Of a stretch of 64,000 nt of DNA, positions 1 to 11,550 are shown piece by piece. Positions within the stretch are counted from its first letter, which is position 1. Each line of letters begins with the position of its first letter. The DNA is taken from the NCBI RefSeq assembly GCF_963583255.1, contig NC_084804.1:26725061-26789060 (forward strand), read 5' to 3'. The translations under genes and the position numbers were made by a program. Source of the stretch: Pyrus communis (taxonomy: Eukaryota; Streptophyta; Magnoliopsida; Rosales; Rosaceae). The notes beneath the pieces were generated by a model. That model saw only the letters and a program-made list of their open reading frames with translations. It was not told the origin of the DNA and ran no database searches.

Positions 1-914
1 TCTGAAAGTCTCCAATGGATGCAGATTTCTTGCGGCACAAGGTTGTCTTTCTCCCATGGAAGCCACGACAACTCCTTCTTCTCCCTAGGTTTGCGACACA
101 AGTTGTGTATGGTGTGTGGTGTGAATGAATGAATGAATTCAAGGATGAATGGCTGCATAGGGTGTGTAAGGGGGTGCGGCACAATTTAGATTCATCAATA
201 TATAGCACGGAAAAACCCTAGGAAATCAGAAATAGGGTTAGACTTAGCAGAAACAAAGGATTAGGGCCCCTAGGGTGCGGCACAAGGCTTGGAAATTAAG
301 TCATAGCCCAATTAATTTCTGATATGGACTTATACAATCCAAATCCAAGAGGAAAAGGGCCAATCTAAATCAGAATCCAAGAGGAAAAAGGTAGGGAAAT
401 TCGTCCAAAATTGGGCCTTTTAGAAACAAGGTGTTTTGTGGCTGATTTTGGCTTTTCTAGAAGAAATAAAAGGGAGGGTGCGGCACCCTTTTAGGGTCAG
501 ATAAGGCTTCTAGAAATTATGTTTTTAGATCCACTTTCAGCTATAATGAAGGTGGAACAAGATTAGGTTAGGATAAGATAGGATAAGGTTTGGATAAGAT
601 AAGGTTGTTAGGATAAGTTTCCATATTTCTTGCTCTTTCCTTATCTTCTTTGTCTTAAACTTGTCTCATCTGATTTGTAGCATGTTCCTAGCCTCTTTTG
701 ACTCTAAATTTGTCCATCCACCTTGCTCCATATACAAGCTATCCATAATATGCCCAAAACTGCTCTAAAATGCTCAAAATTGCCTTTTCTTGCCAACTTT
801 GTCATTAGGACCTACAAACACACGAAAATAGCTTAAAACACTATAATAAGTAATAATTAGCTAACTAAATGTAAGGAAACAACATAACTAAGTAGCATAA
901 ATATGCTCCTATTA
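1..914 (-). repeat. LTR-A copy, truncated by window edge (3' LTR of a Gypsy gag-pro element)
   Basis: The stretch reads as the start half of an LTR-A on the minus strand. Its right end is the reverse complement of the LTR start (TAATAGGAGCATATTTATGC, first G mutated). It carries the family hallmarks: a GATAAG-rich array at about 565-610, repeated tgcggcaca words, and a conserved stretch around 810-830. It directly abuts the minus-strand protease remnant at 915, so it is probably the 3' LTR of that element. No polypurine tract lies between them, so an internal deletion or a later insertion is possible. The left part lies outside the window. Confidence 0.75.
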
Positions 915-1293
915 GCAGGCTGTTTTCAAGAAAATTCTCCCAAGTAAGATCGGCAATGGTGTAGAATAGGCCGAATCTTACATGTCAAGCACATAAAAAT
1001 CTACTGAAAATGTCAAGTGGTTAACCTGCACCAAAACTCCTTTCAGATATGCATTAGAAAGATCAACTAATTGAATAATAACACCATCGTTTTTAAGCTC
1101 TCCTAGGTTCATAGATAATTCAATAATCACACCATCATTTTTCAATTCTCCTGGGTTCATGGATGCATAAATAGAGTATGGCATGACATTAATGGAAGCA
1201 GCTAAATCTAGCATAACATGTTCAAACTTAGTATTGCCAATAACACAAGGGATTGTGAAACTACCTGGATCTTTGCATTTAGGAGGCAGTTTC
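915..1293 (-). pseudogene. Ty3/Gypsy aspartic protease remnant
   Basis: On the minus strand the 978-1343 frame encodes a plant Gypsy-type retropepsin segment. It has a PPKCKDPGSFTIPC entry and an active-site region read as DLAASINVMP, where the family normally has D-(L/S/T)-G-A. The essential glycine is therefore changed to alanine, which should kill the enzyme. A block of about 17 codons (MNPGELKNDGVII) is tandemly duplicated within the domain. Just past VLDM a stop codon (TAA) replaces the expected acidic residue, and a GRIFLKTAC tail runs into the LTR. The Copia insertion at 1294 separates this piece from its gag at 7156-8967, and the TSD gtttc occupies 1289-1293. Degraded, surely non-functional. 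Confidence 0.85.
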
Positions 1294-1636
1294 TGATGAG
1301 TATGGTCACATGGCAATATTACATATATTTGCCATGTCAGCAAATCAGTTGGATTTGGTTGTAAGGACAGTTGGATATAGTTGTAAGATTTGGTTAATTG
1401 GATAAGATTTGATAAGATTTAGTGAGATGTGTTGAGGGGTAGCTTAGTCATTAAGAAAGTAGTGGTAGTCCTTTATATTGGATTCTCTTGTAATAACTCT
1501 TCAATTAATAAAAAATACAAGAGTCGTGAAGTATTTTTCCTCTCTGAGTTTTCTGAGATTTTTCCCTTGATTCTTCGACCTTCTTTCATTCTCTAAGATT
1601 CTTGATCAATGTCAAACTCTGTATTTCTAGTTAATA
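1294..1636 (+). repeat. Copia 5' LTR
   Basis: 343-bp LTR, TG..TA ended (TGATGAG to GTTAATA). It matches 6816-7155 except for a G/A near 1345 and a short difference around 1423-1441 (3 bp longer here). It is followed at once by the tRNA-Met primer-binding site. Confidence 0.95.
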
Positions 1637-1650
1637 TGGTATTTAGAGCT
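1637..1650 (+). other. Primer-binding site (initiator tRNA-Met type)
   Basis: TGGTATTTAGAGCT directly follows the 5' LTR. The plant Copia consensus complementary to tRNA-iMet is TGGTATCAGAGC, so two positions have drifted. Confidence 0.85.
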
Positions 1651-2100
1651 GTCGGTCCTTCTGTGGTTCGTAGTTTCTTGGGGCGGTTTCTCTGAGAGTT
1701 TGATCAGGGTTCTTGGTGTTTCTTGGTTCTTTTTGCATCGGGTTTTTGGATTTCTGGAGTTCTGTTAGTGTAGCTTTGATTCTTTGTTTTGTGGCTTATG
1801 ATATCAGTTGAGGCACGAAGCTAATTCAAGATTGTGTAGTAGGCACGAAGCCATCTAGGTAATTTTCCATTTGGGTAATTTGTCATATCATGATTGTGTA
1901 GTAGGCACGAAGCCAATTCAAGATTTTGTAGCAGGCACGAAGCCATCTGGGTAATTTTCTTGCAAGAATTGTTGTTTAGTAGGCAATTTAGTTGATAATT
2001 GTTGAATTGGTATTTTGTTTCTTTCAAGAGGTAGTTGTTTGTTTCCTGATTAGTGATAGTCATTGCATCTTCTGGAGTTAAAATTGAGGGTTTGCTTGGA

Positions 2101-3458
2101 ATGTTGACAATCAAGTTAACTGAAAAGAATTTCTCAAAATGGGTTTTTCAGTTTAAGTCGGTGTTGAAATGATATAAGCTTTTTGATCATTTCGATGGAA
2201 CTGCAGTGTGTCCTCCTAAATTTGTGATTGATATACTTCTGGGGTTACTAATGTTCTCACAGAAGCTTTTCTTGAATGGGAATCCATTGATTTAGCTCTT
2301 TTGAGTTTATTGATTGCTACTTTATCTGATGAGTCTATTGAACATGTTTTGGGATGTAAGACTGTACATGATGCATGGTCTAATCTTCAAGATAGATATG
2401 CTTCAATCTCAAAGGCTAGGGTGAATACGTTAAAGACAGAATTTCAAACAATTCAGAAGGGTGCTGATTCAATTGATCAATATTTGTCCAAAATGAGACA
2501 CATTAAAAAACAATTGGTTGCAGCTGGTGAATTTGTTTCAGACAATGATTTTGTGGTGGCTGCTTTATCTGGTTTACCAAGGGAGTATTCTACTATACGA
2601 ATTGTAATTCTTACTCGAGATTCTTCTATTTCTCTAAGAGAATTCAGAGAGCAATTACTGTGTGCAGAGAGAGAGGCTGATTCTATGGTTAACACTTTGA
2701 CTCATAATTTTTCTGGGTTGTATATGCAAGGATCTTTTTCTCAGTCAGGTGATTCTCAGGGTTCCTCTAGTAACTCTGATCATTTTCCTTTCACTACTGG
2801 TGGTACTATTACTTGAGTACCAAACAATGCTCCACCTGTGAGTATGCCATTTATATCTCAGGGTTCTGCTGCAATGCACATTCAGCCACCAGGTCCTATT
2901 TTTCCACATGTTCCTTATTCTATTGATGGTTCTGTGTTTCCTCAAGTTCCATATTCTCCTACTTCATACATTCTGCCTCAATCTTTGCCTCCTATATATC
3001 CTGATTTTACCAATGTCTATGGTTTTATTGGCAATGGTAATCCTCCTAGGCCATTTCCTAATTCCAATAATGGTTCACGATCTTTCTCTGGTTCTAAGCC
3101 TAATGGGGGCCATAGAGGTTCAAATTTTGGAAATGGAAGCGGACAATTTTCTGGTCCTAAACAAAGTGGAGGTACTTGGCAGTCTTGGTCAGGGAATACT
3201 GAAACCAGATCTCATATTATCCCAGAGTGTCAAATCTGTTCTAAACGTGGTCACACAGCTCCTAATTGTTGGAAGCGACCTACTAGTCCTAGTTTTATAG
3301 GACAAGTTGTGGAATGTCAAATATGTGGCAAGCGTGGTCATAGTGCTTTGGATTGTCATCATTGCAATAACTTTGCCTATCAAGGCATATCTCCTGCTCC
3401 TTCCTTGACAGCTATGCAAGCTCATGCTCCTTCTAATCTTCTACCTCAAGATTCCTAG
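2101..3458 (+). pseudogene. Copia gag with two CCHC zinc knuckles (broken)
   Basis: The frame starting at the ATG at 2101 stops within 23 codons (TGA at 2170). The main gag body is readable at 2301-2816 (W-x-L-x-x-x-Y helix region, LSGLPREYSTIR). After another TGA at 2814 it resumes at 2838-3458 with a Gly/Asn/Ser-rich linker. Two CX2CX4HX4C knuckles follow, at 3228-3269 (CQICSKRGHTAPNC) and 3316-3357 (CQICGKRGHSALDC). Two knuckles in tandem are typical of some Copia lineages. In life this would be the capsid/nucleocapsid protein that packages element RNA. The stop at 3456-3458 (TAG in place of the usual Trp of DSW-IVDTGAS) separates it from protease. Confidence 0.85.
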
Positions 3459-4550
3459 ATAGTGGACACTGGTGCTTCGCACCATATGACTACTGATTTG
3501 AACTCCCTGCAATAAGTCACATCTTATGTAGGCACTGATAAGATTACCATTGAAAATGGTGAAGGTTTGCAAATCAAAAATCTTGGTTCTGCACGTTTAC
3601 ATACTTTACCTCAATCTTTAATCCTCAGAACAGTTTTACATGTTCCTACTATTGCAGTTTGTCTACTGTCAGTTAAACAATTATGCAAGGATAATTTTTT
3701 TTGGTTTATATGTGATGATAATGAGTTCTTTGTGCAGGACAAGGTAACCAAGGCTGTTCTATATCACGGAAGGACCAATGAGGGTGAGTTGTTTCGGATT
3801 CCAGTGAAGTTGTTATCAGAGTCTCCATCTCAGAAGTTAGTGGCTCTTCTTGGACAGAAAATAAAGTCTGAAGTATGGCATCAACGGTGTGGTCATCCCA
3901 GCAATGAAGTGTTATCTGTAATGTTGAAACAATCTAATATAGTTAGTTTTCCTGATACTCATCAACATTTGTGTTCTTTTTGTATGTCTGGCAAGATGTC
4001 TAGGTTGCCATTTCATGATAGAAACGAGTCTTGTAACTTTTCATTTCAAAAGGTGCATACTGATCTTTGGGGTCCTTCACCTACTACGTCTATAGAAGGT
4101 TACAAATACTATGTTAGTTTTATTGATGAGTTTACCAGATTTGTATGGATATTTCCTTTAATCAATAAATCAGAAGTGTTTGATGTCTTTCAGAAATTCT
4201 ACAATTTTGTCTTCACTCGGTTTAATATTGGAATTAAGTGTTTGCAAATTGATGGTGGTGGTGAGTAGATAAGTAGAAGATTTGATGATTTTCTGAAACA
4301 CAAAGGCATTGTACATATGATTTCGTGTCCATACACTCCTCAACAAAATGGACTTGCTGAGAGAAAAGATCGACATATTGTGGAAACTGCTATTACCTTG
4401 ATGACGACTGCTCAGTTACCTCAGGATCTTTGGTATTATGCCTGTACACATTCTGTTTTTTTTATTAATAGAATGCCTTGCAAGGTTTTAGGCATGCAAT
4501 CCCCATATCAAAAGCCTATATGGTGTTTCTCCTCAATTGCAAGGTCTTAA
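3459..4550 (+). pseudogene. Copia protease and integrase (broken)
   Basis: The protease active site IVDTGASHHMT lies at 3459-3491, just after a stop. Another stop (TAA, probably from CAA) follows at about 3512. The frame 3567-4268 then carries the GAG-pre-integrase and the HHCC zinc region (VWHQRCGHPS..CSFCMSGKMSRLPF). After that comes the integrase core with its first Asp in HTDLWGPSP and second Asp in LQIDGGGE. A TAG at 4266-4268 interrupts just after that motif. The third acidic residue lies in YTPQQNGLAERK at 4330-4365, in frame 4317-4550. A frameshift near 4505-4520 ends that frame. Catalytic residues D, D, E are all still visible, so decay is by stops and indels and not by loss of motifs. 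Confidence 0.88.
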
Positions 4551-4601
4551 AGTTTTTGGTACTGCTGTTTATCCATATATTAGACCTTACACTGTCATAA
4601 A

Positions 4602-6662
4602 TTGCAACCAAGGGCTTCTTTATGTGTCTTTATGGGATATGCATTAGGTTATAAAGGAGTAATTTGTTTCCATCCAAAGTCTAGGAAATTTATCATTTTT
4701 CGGCATGTGATTCATGATGAAGATTTGTTTCCATATAAGTCTCTGCATACATTCCAGAATACATCTCAGGGGATTAGTTCTCAAGATTCCACATATGTAT
4801 CTTCTCCAATACATTCAGCTATCATTTTGCCACAGTCAGTTTGAATGCCCAATGATGTTTCATCTTTGGAATTTGTTGCGGGTCAAGATAGTATCGATTT
4901 GTCTGGCTCTACTACTATGAATACTTCTCCGCAATCTTCTGGCACACTTAGTCATTCTTCTACTGTACCTGAATCTGAAACAACTCCCTCATCTTCCTCA
5001 ACAGCTTTGATGTTACCTGTCTTTGATCCTGCACAACTGGAGGTAATTCTTTCATTTCCTTCATCTTCTAATTGTGGTACTACACATCACATTGTTTCCT
5101 CTCCTCCAAGAATGCAAACAAGGTTACAAACTGGTGCAATTTCAAGGAAGACCTATGCTAATTACATAGCATCATTACTAGAATTACAATCATTGCAGCT
5201 TGATTTCCAGGATTCTTGTTCTAGTGGTTTTTCATTTATGGCTAGTGTTAATGATATCTCTGAGCAACAAGGTTACAAATCTTTTAGGAGTGCTGCAACT
5301 AATGTTAATTGGCAAAATGCCATGCAAGAAGAATTTGATGCAATAAAAAGTCAAGGGACTTGGGTTTTGGTTCCTCCACCAACACATAGATTAATCATTG
5401 GTAGTAAGTGGGTCTATAAACTTAAAAAGAATCATGATGGTACAATATCCAGATATACAGCACGGTTAGTGGCTCAAGGTTATACTCAAGAGTTCTGTTT
5501 GGATTATTTTGAAACCTTTAGTCCTGTTGTTAGGCATACTACAATTCGGTTGATAATTTCCATTGCTGCTCAAAACAAATGGGAATTAAGGCAACTTGAC
5601 ATTAAAAATGCATTCTTACATGGAGATTTAGAAGAAGAGGTCTACATGAAGCAACCTCCAGGTTTTGTGGATTCTACACATCCTGATTTTGTGTGCAAAT
5701 TGGTTAAGTCCTTGTATGGTTTGAAACAAGCACCTAGGGCCTGGAATGCTAAGTTTACAGGATATCTTCCAGCTATGGGATTTACAGTGTCTCAATCTGA
5801 TAACAGTTTGTTTGTCAAACATGATGGCACTGATGTTATTGCCTTATTATTATATGTTGATGACATTATCTTGACAGGATTTAATGCCACCAAAATTCAG
5901 GCTATTATTCAAGAATTGGGAGATGTCTTTGATCTCAAAGACATGGGCATATTGTCTTATTTTCTCAGGTTGCAGATTCAGTACAACGATAATGGTGATA
6001 TTTTCTTGAATCAATCTAAGTATGCCAAAGATTTGATCCACAAAGCTGGTATGGACAGTTGCAAGCCTGCATCCACACCATGTAAGCCATACACTCAGCT
6101 CTTAGCATCTAACGGTACTCTTTTAAGTGCTCTAACTATGTATCGCAGTCTTGTTGGTGCTTTACAGTACCTTACCTTTACTCGACCAGATCTTTCTTAT
6201 GCTGTAAACATTGCTTGTCAGTATATGAATCAACCTACTGATGTTCATTATGGTCTTGTGAAATGAATTCTTCGCTATGTTTAAGGTACTGTAACTTGTG
6301 GTATTACTTATTATGCATCTCCGGACAACTCTATTACAACATTTTCTGATTCGGATTGGGCAGCTGATCCTAATACTAGAAGGTCTATTACTGGTTTTGT
6401 GGTGTATATGGGACACAATCCAATCTCATGGCAATCAAAGAAACAGTCCTCAGTTTCTAGGAGCTCCACAGAGGCAGAATATAAAGCCTTAGCCTATTGT
6501 GTAGCTGATGTAATATGGGTTAGGTTGCTGCTCAAAGATCTTCATCAATTTCTGTCAATGCCACCATTGTTACATTGTGATAATCTCTCTGCATTAGTCT
6601 TATGTTCTAATCCTGTGTTTCATAACGGATTAAACATTTGGATACCGATTTTCGCTTTGTAA
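4602..6662 (+). pseudogene. Copia reverse transcriptase and RNase H (broken)
   Basis: The integrase C-terminal part continues at 4602-4844 (GYKGVICFHPKSRKF), ending in TGA. The long frame 4845-6266 is a nearly complete Copia RT: WQNAMQEEFDAIKSQGTW, KWVYKLK, LDIKNAFLHGDLEEEVYM, SLYGLKQAPRAW and the catalytic YVDDIILTG at about 5853-5880. It ends in a TGA where the family has Arg (VKRILRY), followed by a TAA four codons on. RNase H continues at 6298-6662 (SDSDWAADPNTRRSITG, SSTEAEYKAL, LHCDNLSALVL). Three of the stops look like C-to-T or G-to-A changes of CGA, CAA and TGG codons. Confidence 0.92.
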
Positions 6663-6805
6663 GAGAGAAGGTTCAGAAGAATGAATTGCAGGTTTAATAT
6701 GTTCCCACTGAAGAACAAACGGCTGATGTTCTTACCAAAGGTCTACATGGGCCTGCATTCTTCAAACATTGCTGCAATCTCAGGATTGGTAACCTTACCT
6801 GAGAT

Positions 6806-6815
6806 TGAGGGGGGA
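6806..6815 (+). other. Polypurine tract
   Basis: TGAGGGGGGA immediately precedes the 3' LTR; it is the expected plus-strand priming site. Confidence 0.85.
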
Positions 6816-7155
6816 TGATGAGTATGGTCACATGGCAATATTACATATATTTGCCATGTCAACAAATCAGTTGGATTTGGTTGTAAGGACAGTTGGATAT
6901 AGTTGTAAGATTTGGTTAATTGGATAAGATTTGATAAGATTTAGTGAGATATGAAGGGTAGCTTAGTCATTAAGAAAGTAGTGGTAGTCCTTTATATTGG
7001 ATTCTCTTGTAATAACTCTTCAATTAATAAAAAATACAAGAGTCGTGAAGTATTTTTCCTCTCTGAGTTTTCTGAGATTTTTCCCTTGATTCTTCGACCT
7101 TCTTTCATTCTCTAAGATTCTTGATCAATGTCAAACTCTGTATTTCTAGTTAATA
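6816..7155 (+). repeat. Copia 3' LTR
   Basis: 340 bp, TGATGAG to GTTAATA, near-identical to the 5' LTR, followed by the target duplication gtttc at 7156-7160. Confidence 0.95.
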
Positions 7156-8967
7156 GTTTCCTTTGTAAAACTGCTGAAACATTCTCACTTACCCGTACCA
7201 CTTCCTTGTTTGAAATCCTTTTCCTTGTTGTGAAAGGTCTTTAAAAAATTTAGCATAGTTTGGAACTTGCTTGATTGCATCAAGGAGTGGGATATTGACT
7301 TGTACTTTCCTGAAGGTATCTAGATTGTCTTTTTCATTATCTTCTTTCTTAGATTGCTTGAACCTACTAGGAAAAGGCACATTTGGTGGATTAGGGTTAG
7401 AAAGAATTGAATTTGAACCTACCTTACTTGAGTTGGACGACTTAGGGTCCTTAGGGGGCTACATTAAGGGGTGTTCTACCCTTGTCGTGGCTTTGGCATC
7501 CTCCTCTTCCTCGAGCAATAGCTTTTCATCCTCTTTTTAACTTAATTTGGACATTTGTGGGTTGGTTCCAACCTCCTTGCCACTTCTTGACATGATAACC
7601 TTAGCGGTTTCAAAACCTCCCTTTGGATTTACAACGGTTGAACTAGGCAATTTGCTTTGTTCCCTAAATTATCCCATGAATTTCGCCATCTGCCCCATTT
7701 GATTCTTCAATTCGCCCATCTCCTTGGCATGGTTTTGTAAGTCCTGCGTCAAAGAAGTTAGTACTTGAAGAATTTTATCATTATCCAATGATGAACCTGA
7801 ATTTGGTTGGGCAGATTGGGGTGGGAGTTGTGGTGGTGCGAATGGCCTTTGATAGAGTCCCAAAGGTGGCTATCTATATCCGCCTTGTTGATGAGTTTGT
7901 TGAGGTTCCCTCCACTTCATATTTGGATGATCTCTCCAGCCCGGATTGTAGGTGTTAGAGAATGGCTCATGCCTTGGTTAATTTTGGCTTTGATATCTTA
8001 TGGCATTAGCACTTTCCCATCTTCCATTCTCTATTAATTGAGGACATTGATCAGTGGAATGTCCTTGCATAGTGCACATGCCACAAGCACTTGCTCCTTG
8101 TACTTTGGATCCATCAACAACCTGTGATAGAAGAACATAAAGATTAACCATTTGAGATTGAAGTTCGGAAACTGCACTTACCTCATTCACTTGGGATTTC
8201 CGTGGGGGAAGGGTCCCTTTGTCTAACTCCTTCGTATTGTTGTGCATTCAAGGCTCAATTGGCTATTAGGATCTTGGCAGCAACTGGGGTTTTGTCAACC
8301 AAAGCACCATCTGCCGAAGCATTTAGCATTTGTCTTTCAATTGGAAGAAGTCATTCGTAAAAATATTGAATTAGAAGCTCTTCCTTCATTTGATGTTGTG
8401 GACAAGATGCAACTAAAGTCTTGAAACGTTCATAATACGCTGGAAAGGATTTTCCTTAGCTTTGTTGCATTCCACTAATTCTTTTCCTCAAAAGAATGAC
8501 TCTTGAAGTTGGGAAGAATTTCTCTAAAAATACTTTCTTCATACTTTCCTAAGAAGTAACGGCTCCAGGTGCTAATTCAAAGAGCCAATCCTTAGCCTTT
8601 TCCAAAAGAGAGAATGGAAAGGCTTTCATCTTCAGAATATTGCCATCCAAGTTTATTGGTGTCATGCTCGAACATATCACTTTGAATTCCTTCAAATGCT
8701 TTTTCAAATCTTCCATGGACAGCCCATGGTATTTAGGAATATGATGCAGCAAACTAAACTTCAATTCAAACTCATTGGTCTTGCCTTGAGCTGCCCTAGG
8801 GTATTGAATGAAAATAAGCACGGCATTGTCCAATCCCAAGGCTGAAAGTTCCTTGATTGTTCGATTATCCACAGCCATGTCCTGTTCTTCCTCCTCTCTT
8901 CTTCCAATTCGGATTTAGAGCTAGAACTAGGTGGGTTGGGTTCCGGTTGCTTGCTCTTCCTTCTCAA
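7156..8967 (-). pseudogene. Ty3/Gypsy gag (minus strand, several frameshifts)
   Basis: Read from 8967 downwards: a basic/acidic N-terminus (RRKSKQPEPNPP..SELEEERRK), then the gag core at 8549-8878 (PKYHGLSMEDLKKHLKEFKVICSSM and MKAFPFSLLEKAKDWL). A CCHC knuckle CGMCTMQGHSTDQC follows at about 8041-8082, then YQRPFAPPQLPPQSAQPNSGSSLDND at 7780-7863, the VNPKGGFE..SRSGKEV block near 7570-7640, and VQVNIPLLDAIKQVPNYAKF at 7228-7300. This order is that of Athila/Tat-like plant Gypsy gag. The frame changes several times and stops occur, so it is dead. It joins the protease at 915-1293 once the Copia insertion is removed. The 5' LTR-A lies about 80 bp upstream of the gag start (about 9050), which ties LTR-A to this gag. 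Confidence 0.88.
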
Positions 8968-9049
8968 AGTTCATTCAAAATAGTCGTTAAACTCCAATAT
9001 ATGTGCATTAACATGTTGAGAACGTTGAGTCATAAGCTAGTACCTAAAA

Positions 9050-10739
9050 CAAAGAAACTAACACACAAATTAAACTCTCTTTTAGATAATTGTAGTATGC
9101 ATAAGTATGGATCGTTCTAGGATGGGATTAGGAGGGATGCTAATCTACACTAATTAGACTCAAAAACATAAAACTAAGCTAAACTAACTCAAAACAAACA
9201 AAATTGACTGAAATAACTCAAAACAAGCACTAAGGGGTGATTTGGACGAAAATCTAACTAAATTGACTCAAAACATGAAAGGGGTGTTTGTTTGGACGAA
9301 AATTGACTTAAAACTAATAGGTTGCAAAACTAAGTAAAGGTTGCACGAAATTAAGGTGACTTACGGGGTGAAAGGCTAGCTAGAGGATTCTTTTCCACAC
9401 ATGAACCATATGTATACAAATTGATTTCCAATTATTATTCCTATAAACCATGACTGACAATGCCCCAAATTAATCGTGAACTACACAAATTAACCATCAA
9501 ATTTTCCTATATTCATTGAATTGGACTCAGAGACACAATCAAATTATTCTTATCAAGTTCCCTATATGAACAACATGATAGAGATACATATCAAAGATCT
9601 TTAAGTTCTATGAAAATCATAAGCATTGACAAGGCATTCGTAACTATGAACTGCATGATACTCCTGCTAGGAATTTACTTAACATAATCATGACTAGTGA
9701 TTTCCACTACTTATAAATATAAGTTCATAACTATTAGGTGAAACTCCCTTATAGTTTAGCATCAAATTCATGCATGCAAACTAAGTATGCATCCTTAATC
9801 AACATACAAGAATAAGTTATCAATCAAATAGATAAGTAAATTGCATTCACAATTTATGAAACAATAACTGGATGTAATCAATTCATATCACATATATCTT
9901 CATGGCTTTGAATTCACCTCTAGCTAAAACGAAATCAGTTCCACATGTTTGCAATTAAACAAAGACAATCTAATTTAAACATTGAACTAAAACTAAGGAT
10001 AGGAAGAACCCAAAAATGCTCCAGCACTCCAATGGCCTTGGATGGCAAGTCACGGCACAAGTCCTTCTTCTTCTTCCTTCCTTGCAAAGCTACGGCACTC
10101 TTTATATTTTATCTCTGAAATTCTCTCTAAAACTCTCCCCTTATGCAGTAGATGTGTGGTGTAGTTATAAGGCTAGGGGCATGGCAAAGGCTGTCAAGGA
10201 GAAGGATTACACGGTACAAACCAAGAAGGTAAAGGACTAGGGTGTTGCGGCAGATTCCTAGGGGAAAAAGGTTAGCTTGTGCGGCACAAATCTAGGGCAG
10301 AGGATAGGGCTTCTAGAACCATATATTTAGGTGATTTAATGTGAAATTGATTCCCCCTTGCAGCTGGAATTAAGGTAGGATAAGATTAGGATATGATAAG
10401 ATAAAATAAGGGTAGTTTGGATAAGGTTTAGATAAACCAGGGCTGGATAAGGTCTCCTTGTTTTCAGATGATTGCAAGCCCTAATAAATTCTCCCTAATT
10501 CCTTGCATATTGCTAGCACCTTGTAAGCACCAAAAATGTCCATTCCTTATGCTCCATACGTAAGCTATCCATTCCAGCCCAAAACTGCTCCAAATTACTC
10601 CAAAATACCATTTCTTGTCACCTTTGCCAATTGGACCTACGAACACACGAAAATAGCTTAAATTACTATAATAACTAGAAACTAACTAAATAAATGCAAA
10701 GAAACAAGCTAAAAAAATCGCATAAATATGCTTTTATCA
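9050..10739 (-). repeat. LTR-A, 5' LTR of the Gypsy gag-pro element (minus strand)
   Basis: Starts with a diverged LTR end (acacacaaattaaactctc) and ends with the reverse complement of the LTR start (gcataaatatgcttttatca). Internal landmarks in family order: the ggctagctagag block near 9370-9390, covarying sites (gaactaca 9469, gaacaaca 9566, gaactgca 9648), the tgcggcaca words, and a GATAAG array at 10377-10450. About 1.69 kb. It is the 5' LTR because gag starts just left of it. Confidence 0.82.
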
Positions 10740-11550
10740 ATTTGTAACTATGAACTGCATGATACTCGTACCAGGAATTTGCTTAACACAATCATGACTA
10801 GTGACTTTTTACTACTTGTAAATATAAGTTCATAACGATTAGGTGAAATTCCCATATATTCTAGCACCAAATCCCTGCATGCAAACTAAGTGTGCACCTT
10901 TAATCAACACATGAGAACAAGTTCTTAATAAAACAGATAAGTAAATCGCATTCATGTTTTATGAAACAATAACTAGATGTAATCAATTCATATAAAACAT
11001 ATGTTCATTGGTTCGAATTCACCTCTAGCTAAGAAGGAATTTAGTTACGCATGTTCATCATAACTAAATAAAAACAATCTAATTTAAACATTGAAATCAA
11101 GTAAGGAAACAAAGAACTCTGAGAAACTCTAGCAATGGCAGAATCGGCATAATCCTTAGGTGGCAGAATTGGCTCTTCCTCTCCTTCCAAAGCTGCGGCA
11201 CACTTTGTTTATTTATATTTTTCTCTCTAAAACTCTTCCTTGAGTTCTGTGGCAATGGTGTGCATTTATAGGGTAGACACACAACATTGTTTGTGGAGGA
11301 AAAGGATTAGGGCATGGCACAATTCTAGGAGAAAAAGGAATTAAATTGTTTGCATGATTTCAGGACTTCTAGAATAAGATATGCATTGTTAAAACATGAT
11401 AAGAACTCCTAAATTCATATGGGAAGGATTTAGAATAGGATAAGGACTCCTTTTGCAGCTGGAGATGAATTTAGATAATGTTGGATTAAATAGGATAATG
11501 TTTGGATAATATGGAATAAGATAAGATAAGACTGGAAAAGATAGGATAAG
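10740..11550 (-). repeat. LTR-A fragment (minus strand)
   Basis: Begins in mid-LTR (tttgtaactatgaactgcat) and runs through the promoter-proximal part to a GATAAG array at about 11470-11550. There it meets an LTR-A fragment of opposite orientation. The outer end of the LTR is missing. Confidence 0.75.

Larger units (their letters stand above)
1294..7155 (+). mobile_element. Complete Ty1/Copia LTR retrotransposon, coding region dead
   Basis: A full-length Copia element of 5862 bp is inserted in the Gypsy gag-pro element. It has 343- and 340-bp LTRs that begin TGATGAG and end TTAATA, a primer-binding site matching initiator-Met tRNA (TGGTATTTAGAGC), a polypurine tract (GAGGGGGGA) and a perfect 5-bp target duplication gtttc (1289-1293 and 7156-7160). 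Domain order gag, protease, integrase, RT, RNase H proves Copia type; the gag and zinc-knuckle layout resembles the Ale/Retrofit lineage, which is a weaker call. At least seven in-frame stops and at least two frameshifts break the polyprotein although the LTRs differ at only a few positions. Confidence 0.95.
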
